DNA of 64,000 nucleotides from Gp6-AA40 sp036407095. GTDB lineage: Bacteria; Acidobacteriota; Vicinamibacteria; Vicinamibacterales; UBA2999. Position 1 is the stretch's first letter. Each line of letters begins with the position of its first letter. The position numbers were made by a program, and so were the translations under genes. Below, piece by piece: positions 52,076-60,480 of this stretch. A model generated the notes under the pieces. The model saw only the letters and a program-made list of their open reading frames with translations. It was not told the DNA's origin and made no database searches. Location: assembly GCA_036407095.1 (NCBI GenBank), contig DASWZV010000065.1, forward strand, positions 62,001-126,000, written 5' to 3'.

Positions 52076-53062
52076 TCAGAGACCCTTCAACACGCTGCCC
52101 AAGGAGGCCAATCTCACTTTCATTTCAGCATGGGCGCGATTGGCCCACTGACGGCACTCATCTGCCAGCCTTATCCGTTCGACGTGGGCGTGTCTCACTG
52201 CCGTCGCTATTTCCCCGCTCTCATTCTCCGTGTAGACAGTTCCACCGGTGAAGTATCCCTGCAGAGCTGTCTTCCTCGATAGGACAAGCGGTTTGCCAGC
52301 TTCAAGTGCCTCGTAGGCTCCGCACACCAGGCAGTTATCGAGAACGGTCAGGTCTACCACTACTTGAGAAGAAAAGAGATGCCGGTAATACTCCGACTCA
52401 GGCACAAACCCCAGAAGGTCCACATGTGGGAAGTCGCCAAGAGCGATTCCCGCTTTTCGGTAATTTCCCGATACAAAGAAGCGAAATCCATCGGGGCGGA
52501 GAAGTTCGGCCGCCCGGAAGACTTCCCGGTATGGTTCATCTAAATCGAAGGAACAGATGAAAAAGACCTTGCGAGAAATCTCCGTCCCCAGATCCCGATA
52601 TTCTGAAAGGTCGGGGAGCGGATCAGGACATACAAATACCCTCCCTCCCAAACTACGGATCCGTTCCGCGTGATTCTCGTTGGACACGACAACTAGGTCT
52701 GCAATCCGGTTGCAGTAGTTGAGCAGGCGCTGAAGCACCCGGCTTCCGTTGAAAGCTTCAACGCCACCAAAATGAGCATCGATGGCGACTTTGATCCCTA
52801 GAATTGGCCTCAAACCAAGAAGCAGAACACTCAGGACTGCCGAAGGATTCTGGCAAACAACTACTGACGGCTTCCTACGTCTCAGCAGACTGACCGTTCG
52901 GCCAATGCATGACGCGTAGCGAGCCATCCGTCCGCGATTCGAGAGAATCTCGCAGAGCGGAATGCCGAGCGCTCTTGACAGCGACCGATTGCGAATCTGC
53001 CTCTCCCAGGTCAGCCAGAGAATCCCAGTCTGCTGCGCTGCAGTCAAGACCAGCCTCGTCAT
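52076..53062 (-). CDS. GT4-like glycosyltransferase
   Basis: This 328-residue protein is cytosolic and of GT-B fold: N-terminal Rossmann part ending V-A-I-D-A-H-F-G-G near 92-100, then I-A-D-L-V-V-V-S-N near 119-127, and a second nucleotide-sugar part with E-A-L-E-A-G-K-P-L-V near 261-270 (family signature E-x(7)-E would be G-A-Y-E-A-L-E). It would transfer a sugar to a growing surface glycan. Its ATG overlaps the stop of the asparagine synthase gene by four bases, so they are coupled. Base composition is visibly lower in GC than the flanks, as in the next gene. Confidence 0.75.
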   Translation of the reverse strand: MTRLVLTAAQQTGILWLTWERQIRNRSLSRALGIPLCEILSNRGRMARYASCIGRTVSLLRRRKPSVVVCQNPSAVLSVLLLGLRPILGIKVAIDAHFGGVEAFNGSRVLQRLLNYCNRIADLVVVSNENHAERIRSLGGRVFVCPDPLPDLSEYRDLGTEISRKVFFICSFDLDEPYREVFRAAELLRPDGFRFFVSGNYRKAGIALGDFPHVDLLGFVPESEYYRHLFSSQVVVDLTVLDNCLVCGAYEALEAGKPLVLSRKTALQGYFTGGTVYTENESGEIATAVRHAHVERIRLADECRQWANRAHAEMKVRLASLGSVLKGL

Positions 53063-54894
53063 TGCCGAAAGTAGGTATCTCGCCAGACACTGTAGTTGAG
53101 TAGGGGCCAGAGGATGTCCTGATGATCCACCACGCCTTCGCGGTGCTCATGAATCAGCTTCTCCAGCTTGACCGGGCTGACCCCCGGAAATTTACAACGC
53201 TGATCGTTCAACCTGTCCAAGAACCCCTCTAAAGCTCCGTTCTTTCTCATCCACGTGCCCACAGGAACGCCGAACCCGATCTTTCGTTTGTGCACGATCC
53301 CCGAGGGCAGGTCCTTTGCGGCAGCCTTCTTGAAAAGGTACTTCGGCGTCAGATTCCTGATCTTTTCCCGTGCACCAATACTAAGCGCCACGTCCACTAT
53401 GTCATTGTCTAGAATTGGCACTCGCGCTTCTATAGAGGCCCCCATACTCATTTTGTCCTGACGCAATAGGATAGGCTGCAAGTAATTCTGGATCTCGTGA
53501 AGCGACAAATTGTCCAGAAGTGACAAATCGTCCTGCCAGGTCTCGTCCAGCAATGCGCGACGATTAGAAAGGGCCAGCTCGCTCTTGTCCATCAGCCAGG
53601 CAACCTTGTCTGGCCTCGCGAAGGCCGCATTCCAAAAGACAAGGTCACGCGGAGTCATCCCCAGAAAGAAGCGTGGTCGTCGCCCCCGATTCCGCGAAAG
53701 CCAGTCAGTAGCCAGTCGGATGGCAGGTTGGAGCACAGCAGGGATGCGTTCATAGGTTTCCCCGAGTCGGCACAAGTAATAGCGCGGGTACCCGCCGAAC
53801 AGTTCATCTGCCCCTTCACCGGTAAGAAGAACCTTGACGTGCTCTCTTGCGTAGCGGCACAGATTGTATATTTCCAAAGAATTGGCGTGGGTGAGCGGCT
53901 CGTCGTTGTGCCAGATTATTCGAGGCAGAAGGGAGCTGAATTTCCCTGAGTCTGACTTCACCTCGTGATATTCGAGGCCACCCAATGCCGCGACTTGCCT
54001 GGCTTCGCCGGTCTCATCAAAGTCGAGTTCCGAAAACCCGACAGAAAAAGACTTCATCCCTGGCGCCTCGCGCGCCGCGAGAACGCTGACCCAGCTCGAA
54101 TCGACCCCGCCGCTGAGCTGAGTGCCCAAAGGCACGTCCGACATCAGTTGCCGCCTTACTGAACCCTGAAGCTTGTCGCGTATCAGTTGAATCGTTTCAT
54201 TGCCAGAGATCAGATCTTCCCGGAACGTCGGATGCCAGTACTGGTGAACGTGCAATCCGTGTCGATCTGCTTCGAGGATCCTGCCCGGGGCCAGAAGTTC
54301 TACGCCCTCGAAAAAGGTCTGCTGCCCCGAGAGGGATCGGAAACACAGATATTCGTCCAGGACATCCGGGCTCTCGATTGAGGACACTTCCGACGCCTGA
54401 AGAATCGCCTTGATCTCAGACGCGAAGATCAGCACCCCGTCTTGCTGCGTGAAATACAGAGGCTTGATTCCGACGCGGTCCCGGCCCAGAAGGAGCGTTT
54501 GCCGGCGATGGTCGTAAAGGCAGAAGGCATACATGCCATTGAGCTTTTCAGCGAAGTTCCTGCCAAAATCCTCATACAAATGGACAAGGACCTCGCAGTC
54601 ACTATTAGTGCGAAATTGGTGGCCTCTTGCCCGCAAAAGCACCTTCAGCTCTTTGTAGTTATAGATCTCTCCATTGGCTAAAACGACAATTTCACCGTCT
54701 TCGCTAAAAAGAGGCTGGTCCCCGCCGGTCGTATCTATGATGCTCAAGCGCCTGAATCCAAGTAATGCTCTTCCATCGGAATAACGGCCTTCGGAGTCAG
54801 GGCCACGATGGACGATGGAGCGCAGCATCCGATCCAAGTCGTCATCATGAAACCGCGATCTATCCGAGAAGAATTTGCCCGCAATACCGCACAT
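53059..54894 (-). CDS. asnB: Glutamine-hydrolysing asparagine synthase-family enzyme
   Basis: This 611-residue protein starts M-C-G-I-A-G, with Cys2 as the N-terminal nucleophile of the glutaminase domain (1-210). The glutaminase domain has R-G-P-D-S and L-G-F-R-R-L-S-I. The synthase domain (~240-600) has S-G-G-V-D-S-S-W near 261-268 as the ATP pyrophosphatase loop and a later F-G-G-Y-P-R-Y. Length and layout match AsnB. In polysaccharide clusters such enzymes often amidate a sugar or peptide instead of aspartate, and the adjoining glycosyltransferase suggests that here. The region is lower in GC than flanking genes, possibly transferred. Confidence 0.9.
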   Translation of the reverse strand: MCGIAGKFFSDRSRFHDDDLDRMLRSIVHRGPDSEGRYSDGRALLGFRRLSIIDTTGGDQPLFSEDGEIVVLANGEIYNYKELKVLLRARGHQFRTNSDCEVLVHLYEDFGRNFAEKLNGMYAFCLYDHRRQTLLLGRDRVGIKPLYFTQQDGVLIFASEIKAILQASEVSSIESPDVLDEYLCFRSLSGQQTFFEGVELLAPGRILEADRHGLHVHQYWHPTFREDLISGNETIQLIRDKLQGSVRRQLMSDVPLGTQLSGGVDSSWVSVLAAREAPGMKSFSVGFSELDFDETGEARQVAALGGLEYHEVKSDSGKFSSLLPRIIWHNDEPLTHANSLEIYNLCRYAREHVKVLLTGEGADELFGGYPRYYLCRLGETYERIPAVLQPAIRLATDWLSRNRGRRPRFFLGMTPRDLVFWNAAFARPDKVAWLMDKSELALSNRRALLDETWQDDLSLLDNLSLHEIQNYLQPILLRQDKMSMGASIEARVPILDNDIVDVALSIGAREKIRNLTPKYLFKKAAAKDLPSGIVHKRKIGFGVPVGTWMRKNGALEGFLDRLNDQRCKFPGVSPVKLEKLIHEHREGVVDHQDILWPLLNYSVWRDTYFRQ

Positions 54895-54954
54895 ACCGCA
54901 CCGCCTCTTCGTTCTTACCAGACGTTAGCCAGGTCTTCCGGCACTCTTGGACTG

Positions 54955-55221
54955 GTGTCCCGATCGCGAAGAATGTGAAACTAGTGGCGCGACCCGGTCG
55001 TACTCGCGCACAAGGAGGCGAGTATGGCGTTGGGACGCCCAACGGTTGCGCTGATTCCGACTGCCGACGAACGCGTGCGGCTCGAATCGCTGGCCCATCG
55101 ATCGCGGACGGCGCCGCACGTCGCACGGCTGGCGCGGATCATTCTCGCGTGCGCGGAGGAGTCCGACAGCACATCTGGCCGCGTCACTTATTGCGCCGTT
55201 CGTCACCAGCGCTTCGGCTAA
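54955..55221 (+). mobile_element. IS630-family remnant: left end plus transposase N-terminus
   Basis: The segment opens GTGTCCCGATCGCGAAGAAT, as an IS630-type terminal region might, and is followed at 55024 by an ATG frame of 65 codons with GGAGG upstream. Its first ~47 residues (M-A-L-G-R-P-T-V-A-L-I-P-T, then A-R-I-I-L-A-C-A-E) are the N-terminal DNA-binding part of IS630-type transposases (usually ~340 residues). Afterwards the frame loses similarity and stops. The catalytic D-D-E part and the right terminal repeat are absent. It marks a break between the asparagine synthase and the CapK-like gene. Confidence 0.7.
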
Positions 55222-56627
55222 CTCTGAGAGTCCTCATTGGCAACGTGAGACACCTGCGATATGACGGCGCGGAACTTGCCGTTTGCTGTGCGCGGTATCT
55301 CGCCGAGCTCCTCGAGGATTACGTGGACCGGCCCCATCCGCTCCTGCAGTCGTTCAACGATTGAACGACCGGCATCTCGCGTAAAGCCTGGTGCCGGCAC
55401 ATAACGTACTCGCACTCGATCGAGCGTTTCCTGGACAATCTGAGCCTCACGCAGGGGCAGGTCAGTCTTGAATACCGGATCGAGTCTGCCAATGCGTCGA
55501 CCGTCCCGAGTAAAGAGCACGTCGTCGACGCGACCCTCAATCGAGGCCAAGATCGGCAGGGTCCGTCCACAGGAGCAGGTCCTGCCGTCCACAGCGATCT
55601 CGGCTCGGTCTCCAACACGATAACGAATGAGCGGCATCGCCGCGTTGAGCAGGCCCGTACAGATAAGATCTCCGACGGCCCCGCGACTCTGCGGCCGGCC
55701 GTCTTCCAGTACTTCGGTCCAGCCTGCTTCCGGCCAGAAATGCAGACATCTCGCCTCACATTCACTAGCGGATGCGACCGCTTCCGCCATCCCGTATGTC
55801 TCTCGAACAGCACAGTGAAATGCGCGCTCGATCGCCGCCCTCTGATAGTCGAATACCGGCTCGGCGTTCGTGATCGCCACCGAGATCCTCAGGTCGTCCC
55901 GCCCGAGCCGCAATGCTTCCACCGCGAGTGCATATAACGATGAGGTATAGCCTTCGACGTACCGCACCTGATAGCGTGCCAGGGCCTCGAGATAGAAGGG
56001 AATGAGGGCAGGGGCGAGGTGGTATGAAGACATATAGAGCTGATTCAGCGCCGCGTTCCATACCCAGAACGGTGGTTGTCGCTGACCAACCGGAGTGACG
56101 ATCTTCCCGCCGACAACTGCCCATCGGTCGTGTCGAGAGACGTCGTACCACCGGTGACACCGCGCCTCGAACAAGGCGTACCAGGCGCGAAGCACTTCAC
56201 GGCTCTGGAACAACGACAGCGGCTTTCCAGTGGTTCCGCTGGTATTGAGATGAAAGGTATGACGAATGTTTAGATTGTCCGCCACCAAAGCCCTGGAATG
56301 CTCCCGAATAGCTTCCTTCTCGAGGATAGGCCAGTTTTCCAGGTATTCGGCGGAAGCACGGTCGCCTCGACGACGACGGGCCGACCACTGCTCGCGATAG
56401 TAGGGCACCTGAGTCGCTGCGTAATGGAGTACTGAAGCCAGTCGCTCCTCCTGCCAGGCTTTCCATCGCTCGGGGCTCCACTTCTCTCGATCGAGCGCTT
56501 CTGCAACCAGCCTGTCGGTTTCAGGACCGTAGCGCCAGGCGCGCAAGGACAAGCCGTGGACGCTTGCGGCAACGGAGCGCAGTGGGTTCGGTAAGCGATG
56601 GTAGGCGCGAAGGAGTAAGTCGCTCAT
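55218..56627 (-). CDS. CapK/PaaK-like adenylate-forming enzyme
   Basis: This 469-residue protein has the AMP-binding loop T-S-G-T-T-G-K-P-L near 130-138, then the later Y-G-M-A-E-A-V near 275-281 and a C-terminal R-x-x-D-V-L-F-T region. It is of the phenylacetate-CoA ligase-like (CapK) branch, which occurs in capsule and exopolysaccharide loci, where its acceptor is unknown. It has a Cys pair, C-S-C-G near 355-358, as in many CapK relatives, perhaps zinc binding. Start: ATG with GAGGT in front. It probably belongs to the glycan cluster interrupted by the IS remnant. Confidence 0.8.
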   Translation of the reverse strand: MSDLLLRAYHRLPNPLRSVAASVHGLSLRAWRYGPETDRLVAEALDREKWSPERWKAWQEERLASVLHYAATQVPYYREQWSARRRRGDRASAEYLENWPILEKEAIREHSRALVADNLNIRHTFHLNTSGTTGKPLSLFQSREVLRAWYALFEARCHRWYDVSRHDRWAVVGGKIVTPVGQRQPPFWVWNAALNQLYMSSYHLAPALIPFYLEALARYQVRYVEGYTSSLYALAVEALRLGRDDLRISVAITNAEPVFDYQRAAIERAFHCAVRETYGMAEAVASASECEARCLHFWPEAGWTEVLEDGRPQSRGAVGDLICTGLLNAAMPLIRYRVGDRAEIAVDGRTCSCGRTLPILASIEGRVDDVLFTRDGRRIGRLDPVFKTDLPLREAQIVQETLDRVRVRYVPAPGFTRDAGRSIVERLQERMGPVHVILEELGEIPRTANGKFRAVISQVSHVANEDSQS

Positions 56628-56841
56628 GCTACCTCGTCCTCGACGAACCGAGTCCGGGTTGCAGACGACTAAGGCCAGCTGCGAGTTGCATGAGATAGAG
56701 CATCGAGCCGAATCGCCCCGGCGTCACTCATGAGAATGCCTGAGGATTGTCGAAGAAAGATCCGGATTGAAACGAGGTTCAAGGAGCGCTAGACCCAACA
56801 ACGACGGCAGGATCGAGACCGAGTGTTCGAGCGATCGTCCC

Positions 56842-59800
56842 TCACGGTCGTGAATCGTTCAGGCAAGCTTGAGCGTCTTCGCGACCTGCGGTCGTAGCCG
56901 CGAGGCTCAGCGCAGCTTGGCACATCTGTTGTGCGATTGCCCGTTCGTTTGTGGCACCCGGACGTTTCCTTTTCTCGAGGCGTTTGGCCAGTTCGGTGCG
57001 CACTTGTCCGAGCCACACCCAGTGATTGGCATCGCGCGGCTCCTGATTGAGAAGCCTCCCAGCGTGCCCGATCGCGGCACGGATCGCCTCCTCCCACCCC
57101 TCACTGTTCGACTCTTCGCGCATGAGGCCGAGGCCGTAGTATGCGTCGGCCAACAGAAACAGCGTGTCGGCTGATGGGTTCTGTTTTTCCAGTGCTTCGG
57201 CCTCCCGGACACCCTGTTCCGCCAGCCGGAGCGCGTCGGGGACCCGGCGTGAATCGTTTCGCAGCAGCAACGCGAGCGAGCGACGATCTTCGTAGAGCGT
57301 CTTGAGTCCGGCACTGCTGGCTTTCGGATCCTCGACGTCGTCTTTGAGCACCCATGCCATCCACGCGCTCTCGATCGCGCAGCGTCGCGCAGCCTCTTGT
57401 TTCTGCTCGTGAGAACCGGGCGTCGGCGCCGCGGCGTCAGCAGACGCGGCCGCTTCGGCCGCCTTTGCTTCTGCAGCCGCCAAACCGACGCACGCGCCAC
57501 GAATGTTGCTCCACACGACAGGGTCCAACAGATCGTCGCGCGAAGATTCCCGATACTTCTCTATCGAGCGCTCGAACGCGACACCTCGATCGGCCCCCGA
57601 GAGCGTTCCGGCCTTGCTGTACAGATCGTTGCCTTCTTTGTTCGCAGCAAACGACTTCCGTTTTCGCGCGCTCCTGATGGCGTTGGCCTCGTTGTAAAGA
57701 GCGGTGGTCTGTTTCTGGAGTGCATCTGCCTCCTTGGTACGACCAGCTCCCCTCAGAATCTCTGCCTCTTGAGCTGCGACGTCCGCGAAAGCGTATGTGT
57801 GCCCGGTGCTCTCGGGCAACTGCTTGGCAGCGTTCGCCGCTTCTTCGAGGATTGCAAGAGCCTCATCCCGCCCGCCACTGTCAGCAAGCGCCTGCGCCTT
57901 TTCGACGAGCAAATCGATCACACTCACGCGCTGCCTGATATCCCTTTCGTCGACGATCGACGCCCGCCTGAACTGCAGCGCTTCGTCAAAGAGCTGCAAC
58001 GCATCGCCGTATGCCTTGCGTGCGCGACGCAACAAGGCCTGTGTCTCTTTGCCCCAGGACAGATCGTCCTGCAGGGAAGGATTCCCGGGATCCTTCTTCG
58101 CCAGATTCTGGAACCGGCCGTGCGCATCGAGCGCCCAGATTTCGGCGGACTCGAGTTCCCCGGGGCGCAGCACTTTCGCGCATTCTGCCAGCACGGCACA
58201 ACGCGCGATGCCTTCAGCAGTCAACAGCTGCACGGCGGCGAGCTCCCGCGTCATCCGCAGGTTCCGCGGGTCGAACCGTGTCAGTTCTTGGAACTGAATG
58301 GAGGCCTCGTCGAACAGCTGGCGAGCGCGTCGCGTCTCCCGTGGGTTGGACACGATCGCGCCTCCGTACATGGCACTGGCGGTCCCGAGCTGGATACGTG
58401 CCTGCGCCGAGAGAGGACGCATTCTTCGCAACTCGACAGCGAGCGCCCGTGCGCCCTTGAGATCGTCGGGGAAGCTCCATAACCGCGCGAGGCCCAGGCC
58501 CACGTCCGCATAGATCTGTACCGCGCGACCGAGCACGAACGAGTCTGACTCGGGATCGGGCATGAGGTGGTACACGCTCCTCAGTACTTCCAACGCTCGG
58601 GAGCCACCGTCCATGTAGACAGCTTCGGCGCGGGATGTGTTTCCGAGGCGCTCCTCCAACGACGCGAGCGCAATCTGTGCCTCAACCGCGTTCAATTGGT
58701 TCACTCGAGACAGTTCGATGGGAACGTCGTTTCGCTTGAGCACTTTCTCCCATTGGCGTACGGCTTCCGCATAGGACGGCTCCGCACGTGACACCTCACC
58801 TTTATCCGTGTACACGTCACCAAGATCCTTGAGGACCTGCGCCCGTTCGGCATCAATCTCGACCACACGTCCGTCTCCGTTGGCCCCTTCGGGGCTCACA
58901 CTGTCGAGCGCGGCGAGTGCGGCCGTGAAATACCGGCCTGCGGCATCCAGCGTGTCGCGTTCCCACGCCAGCTCGCCGAGACGACGGAGCTGAAGCGCAC
59001 GAACAACCGGATCGGATGAGCCCTCGAGGGAGGCACCCGTGAGTCCTTGTTGCAGCGTGTCGGACAAACCTGCCTCGCGGAGGCGCTGAACGAGCGTGTC
59101 GCCCCAGAGCACACGCAGAGCCTCGGCTGTCTTCGCGCTCGCGACTTCAGCCTGCTTCCGGGCGGAGTTGATGACGCCGATCGACACGAGCAGTACCACA
59201 ATCAACGCCGCGGCGACGCCCAGCGACGGAAGTACCCAGCGGGGCAGCCGGACGGATCGATGTCGTGCGATGGCTTCAGTGAGCCGGTCGTGCGAGATCT
59301 CGTAGAAGACGCTTTCGTTGCGCGGCTCCCTGCGAAGCAAGCGGCTGGTGACCAGGCCGCTGAGCACGGTCTCGTCCAGACCGTAATCCCGTTGTATTTC
59401 GTCCCGCTCGAGCATCAACCGTTTGCTGCCAGAGGGGTCGAGGAGTCCCACCTCAAACAGCCTGACGACCTTCTTGCGCGTTGCCGAATCGCCCACGCTT
59501 GCGATCTCGCCGCTGTAATAACCGTGAACAAGGCGTTCGAGTCCGGCGACGCCACCGAAGTCCGCGAGGGTCAGCGTGGGGTGTGGCGTCCCAGCAGCTC
59601 GCGCCGTGGCGATGGTCTCGGCCTGTTGGCACACGAGCTGGAGCGTCAACGGCTCGATCACGCGGACGCGCTCGGACACGCCGTCGATGAAGTCGATGAG
59701 CCCTGGCAGGCACTCCTTCTCTTCGAACGCGAATTGCGGCGAGAGCCAGTCGCCAGCGAGCTTCGCGGGTTCGACAATCGCTTCGATCGCTTCCTGCGGC

Positions 59801-60480
59801 GTCAACGGCGACAGGCGCAGCCGCTCACGAAACAAGTCGGGAATCGCCGCGCTCATCTCTTCGAGCAGGCCGAGATACTCTTCGCGAAGGCTGATGATGA
59901 CCTTTACGTCCGGACCGCCGTCGCCCGTTCGGTCTCCTCCAGTTCGCGCTTGGTGGCCCTGCGACAACTCACCAATTTCCGTTGCGAATTCCTTGCGGAA
60001 CGCATGGTCGCGGAGTGTGAACACCTCCTCGAACTGGTCGAACACTAATACCGGGATCAACAGCCGCAGCTCCTGGCTCCACAACTGCGCATCTGAGAGG
60101 AGCGCCCAGACACTACCGGCTGCATTCGGGATCACGGGGGCTCGCAACCCCGCGTCTCGCACAGCATCTCGAAGTGAACGAGTGACCGCCTGCACAAGGC
60201 TTTCGTCCGGGAGATTCAGCCGAATCGTGAACGGAAAGTAGCCGTGTGGCCGAAGAAGCGGAAAAAGGCCGGCGTTGAGGAGCGACGTCTTGCCGGCGCC
60301 GGAAGGAGCAAACTGAAGCAAGAGGCGTACGCTGAGGACCCGTAACAGCAGCTCCTCGGTCGCGCGCGTGCGGCCGAAAAACCGTACGTGGTCCGGCTCC
60401 TGAAAAAACCGCACACCAGGATAGCGCCGCAGATCAGGCACCGCCGCAGACGCCGAGGGACGCTCCGCGACGATCGTCAC
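56842..60480 (-). CDS. nSTAND1-type P-loop ATPase with TPR-like C-terminus
   Basis: This is a 1212-residue protein. The N-terminal NTPase has Walker A A-P-S-G-A-G-K-T-S at 58-66 and Walker B P-V-L-V-F-D-Q-F-E-E at 143-152. Residues 1-40 carry the F-x-G-R entry motif (F-F-G-R-T). A winged-helix-like region ends near I-S-H-D-R-L (395-400), followed by a membrane helix at ~415-437. Residues ~450-1190 are TPR-like helical pairs with recurrent A-x-x-L-x-x-A patterns, a likely sensing scaffold. Its start overlaps the SIR2-TIR stop by four bases (ATGA), so it is co-translated with the effector. This resembles STAND sensors of bacterial immunity (Avs-like), with a membrane anchor. Confidence 0.88.
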   Translation of the reverse strand: MTIVAERPSASAAVPDLRRYPGVRFFQEPDHVRFFGRTRATEELLLRVLSVRLLLQFAPSGAGKTSLLNAGLFPLLRPHGYFPFTIRLNLPDESLVQAVTRSLRDAVRDAGLRAPVIPNAAGSVWALLSDAQLWSQELRLLIPVLVFDQFEEVFTLRDHAFRKEFATEIGELSQGHQARTGGDRTGDGGPDVKVIISLREEYLGLLEEMSAAIPDLFRERLRLSPLTPQEAIEAIVEPAKLAGDWLSPQFAFEEKECLPGLIDFIDGVSERVRVIEPLTLQLVCQQAETIATARAAGTPHPTLTLADFGGVAGLERLVHGYYSGEIASVGDSATRKKVVRLFEVGLLDPSGSKRLMLERDEIQRDYGLDETVLSGLVTSRLLRREPRNESVFYEISHDRLTEAIARHRSVRLPRWVLPSLGVAAALIVVLLVSIGVINSARKQAEVASAKTAEALRVLWGDTLVQRLREAGLSDTLQQGLTGASLEGSSDPVVRALQLRRLGELAWERDTLDAAGRYFTAALAALDSVSPEGANGDGRVVEIDAERAQVLKDLGDVYTDKGEVSRAEPSYAEAVRQWEKVLKRNDVPIELSRVNQLNAVEAQIALASLEERLGNTSRAEAVYMDGGSRALEVLRSVYHLMPDPESDSFVLGRAVQIYADVGLGLARLWSFPDDLKGARALAVELRRMRPLSAQARIQLGTASAMYGGAIVSNPRETRRARQLFDEASIQFQELTRFDPRNLRMTRELAAVQLLTAEGIARCAVLAECAKVLRPGELESAEIWALDAHGRFQNLAKKDPGNPSLQDDLSWGKETQALLRRARKAYGDALQLFDEALQFRRASIVDERDIRQRVSVIDLLVEKAQALADSGGRDEALAILEEAANAAKQLPESTGHTYAFADVAAQEAEILRGAGRTKEADALQKQTTALYNEANAIRSARKRKSFAANKEGNDLYSKAGTLSGADRGVAFERSIEKYRESSRDDLLDPVVWSNIRGACVGLAAAEAKAAEAAASADAAAPTPGSHEQKQEAARRCAIESAWMAWVLKDDVEDPKASSAGLKTLYEDRRSLALLLRNDSRRVPDALRLAEQGVREAEALEKQNPSADTLFLLADAYYGLGLMREESNSEGWEEAIRAAIGHAGRLLNQEPRDANHWVWLGQVRTELAKRLEKRKRPGATNERAIAQQMCQAALSLAATTAGREDAQACLNDSRP

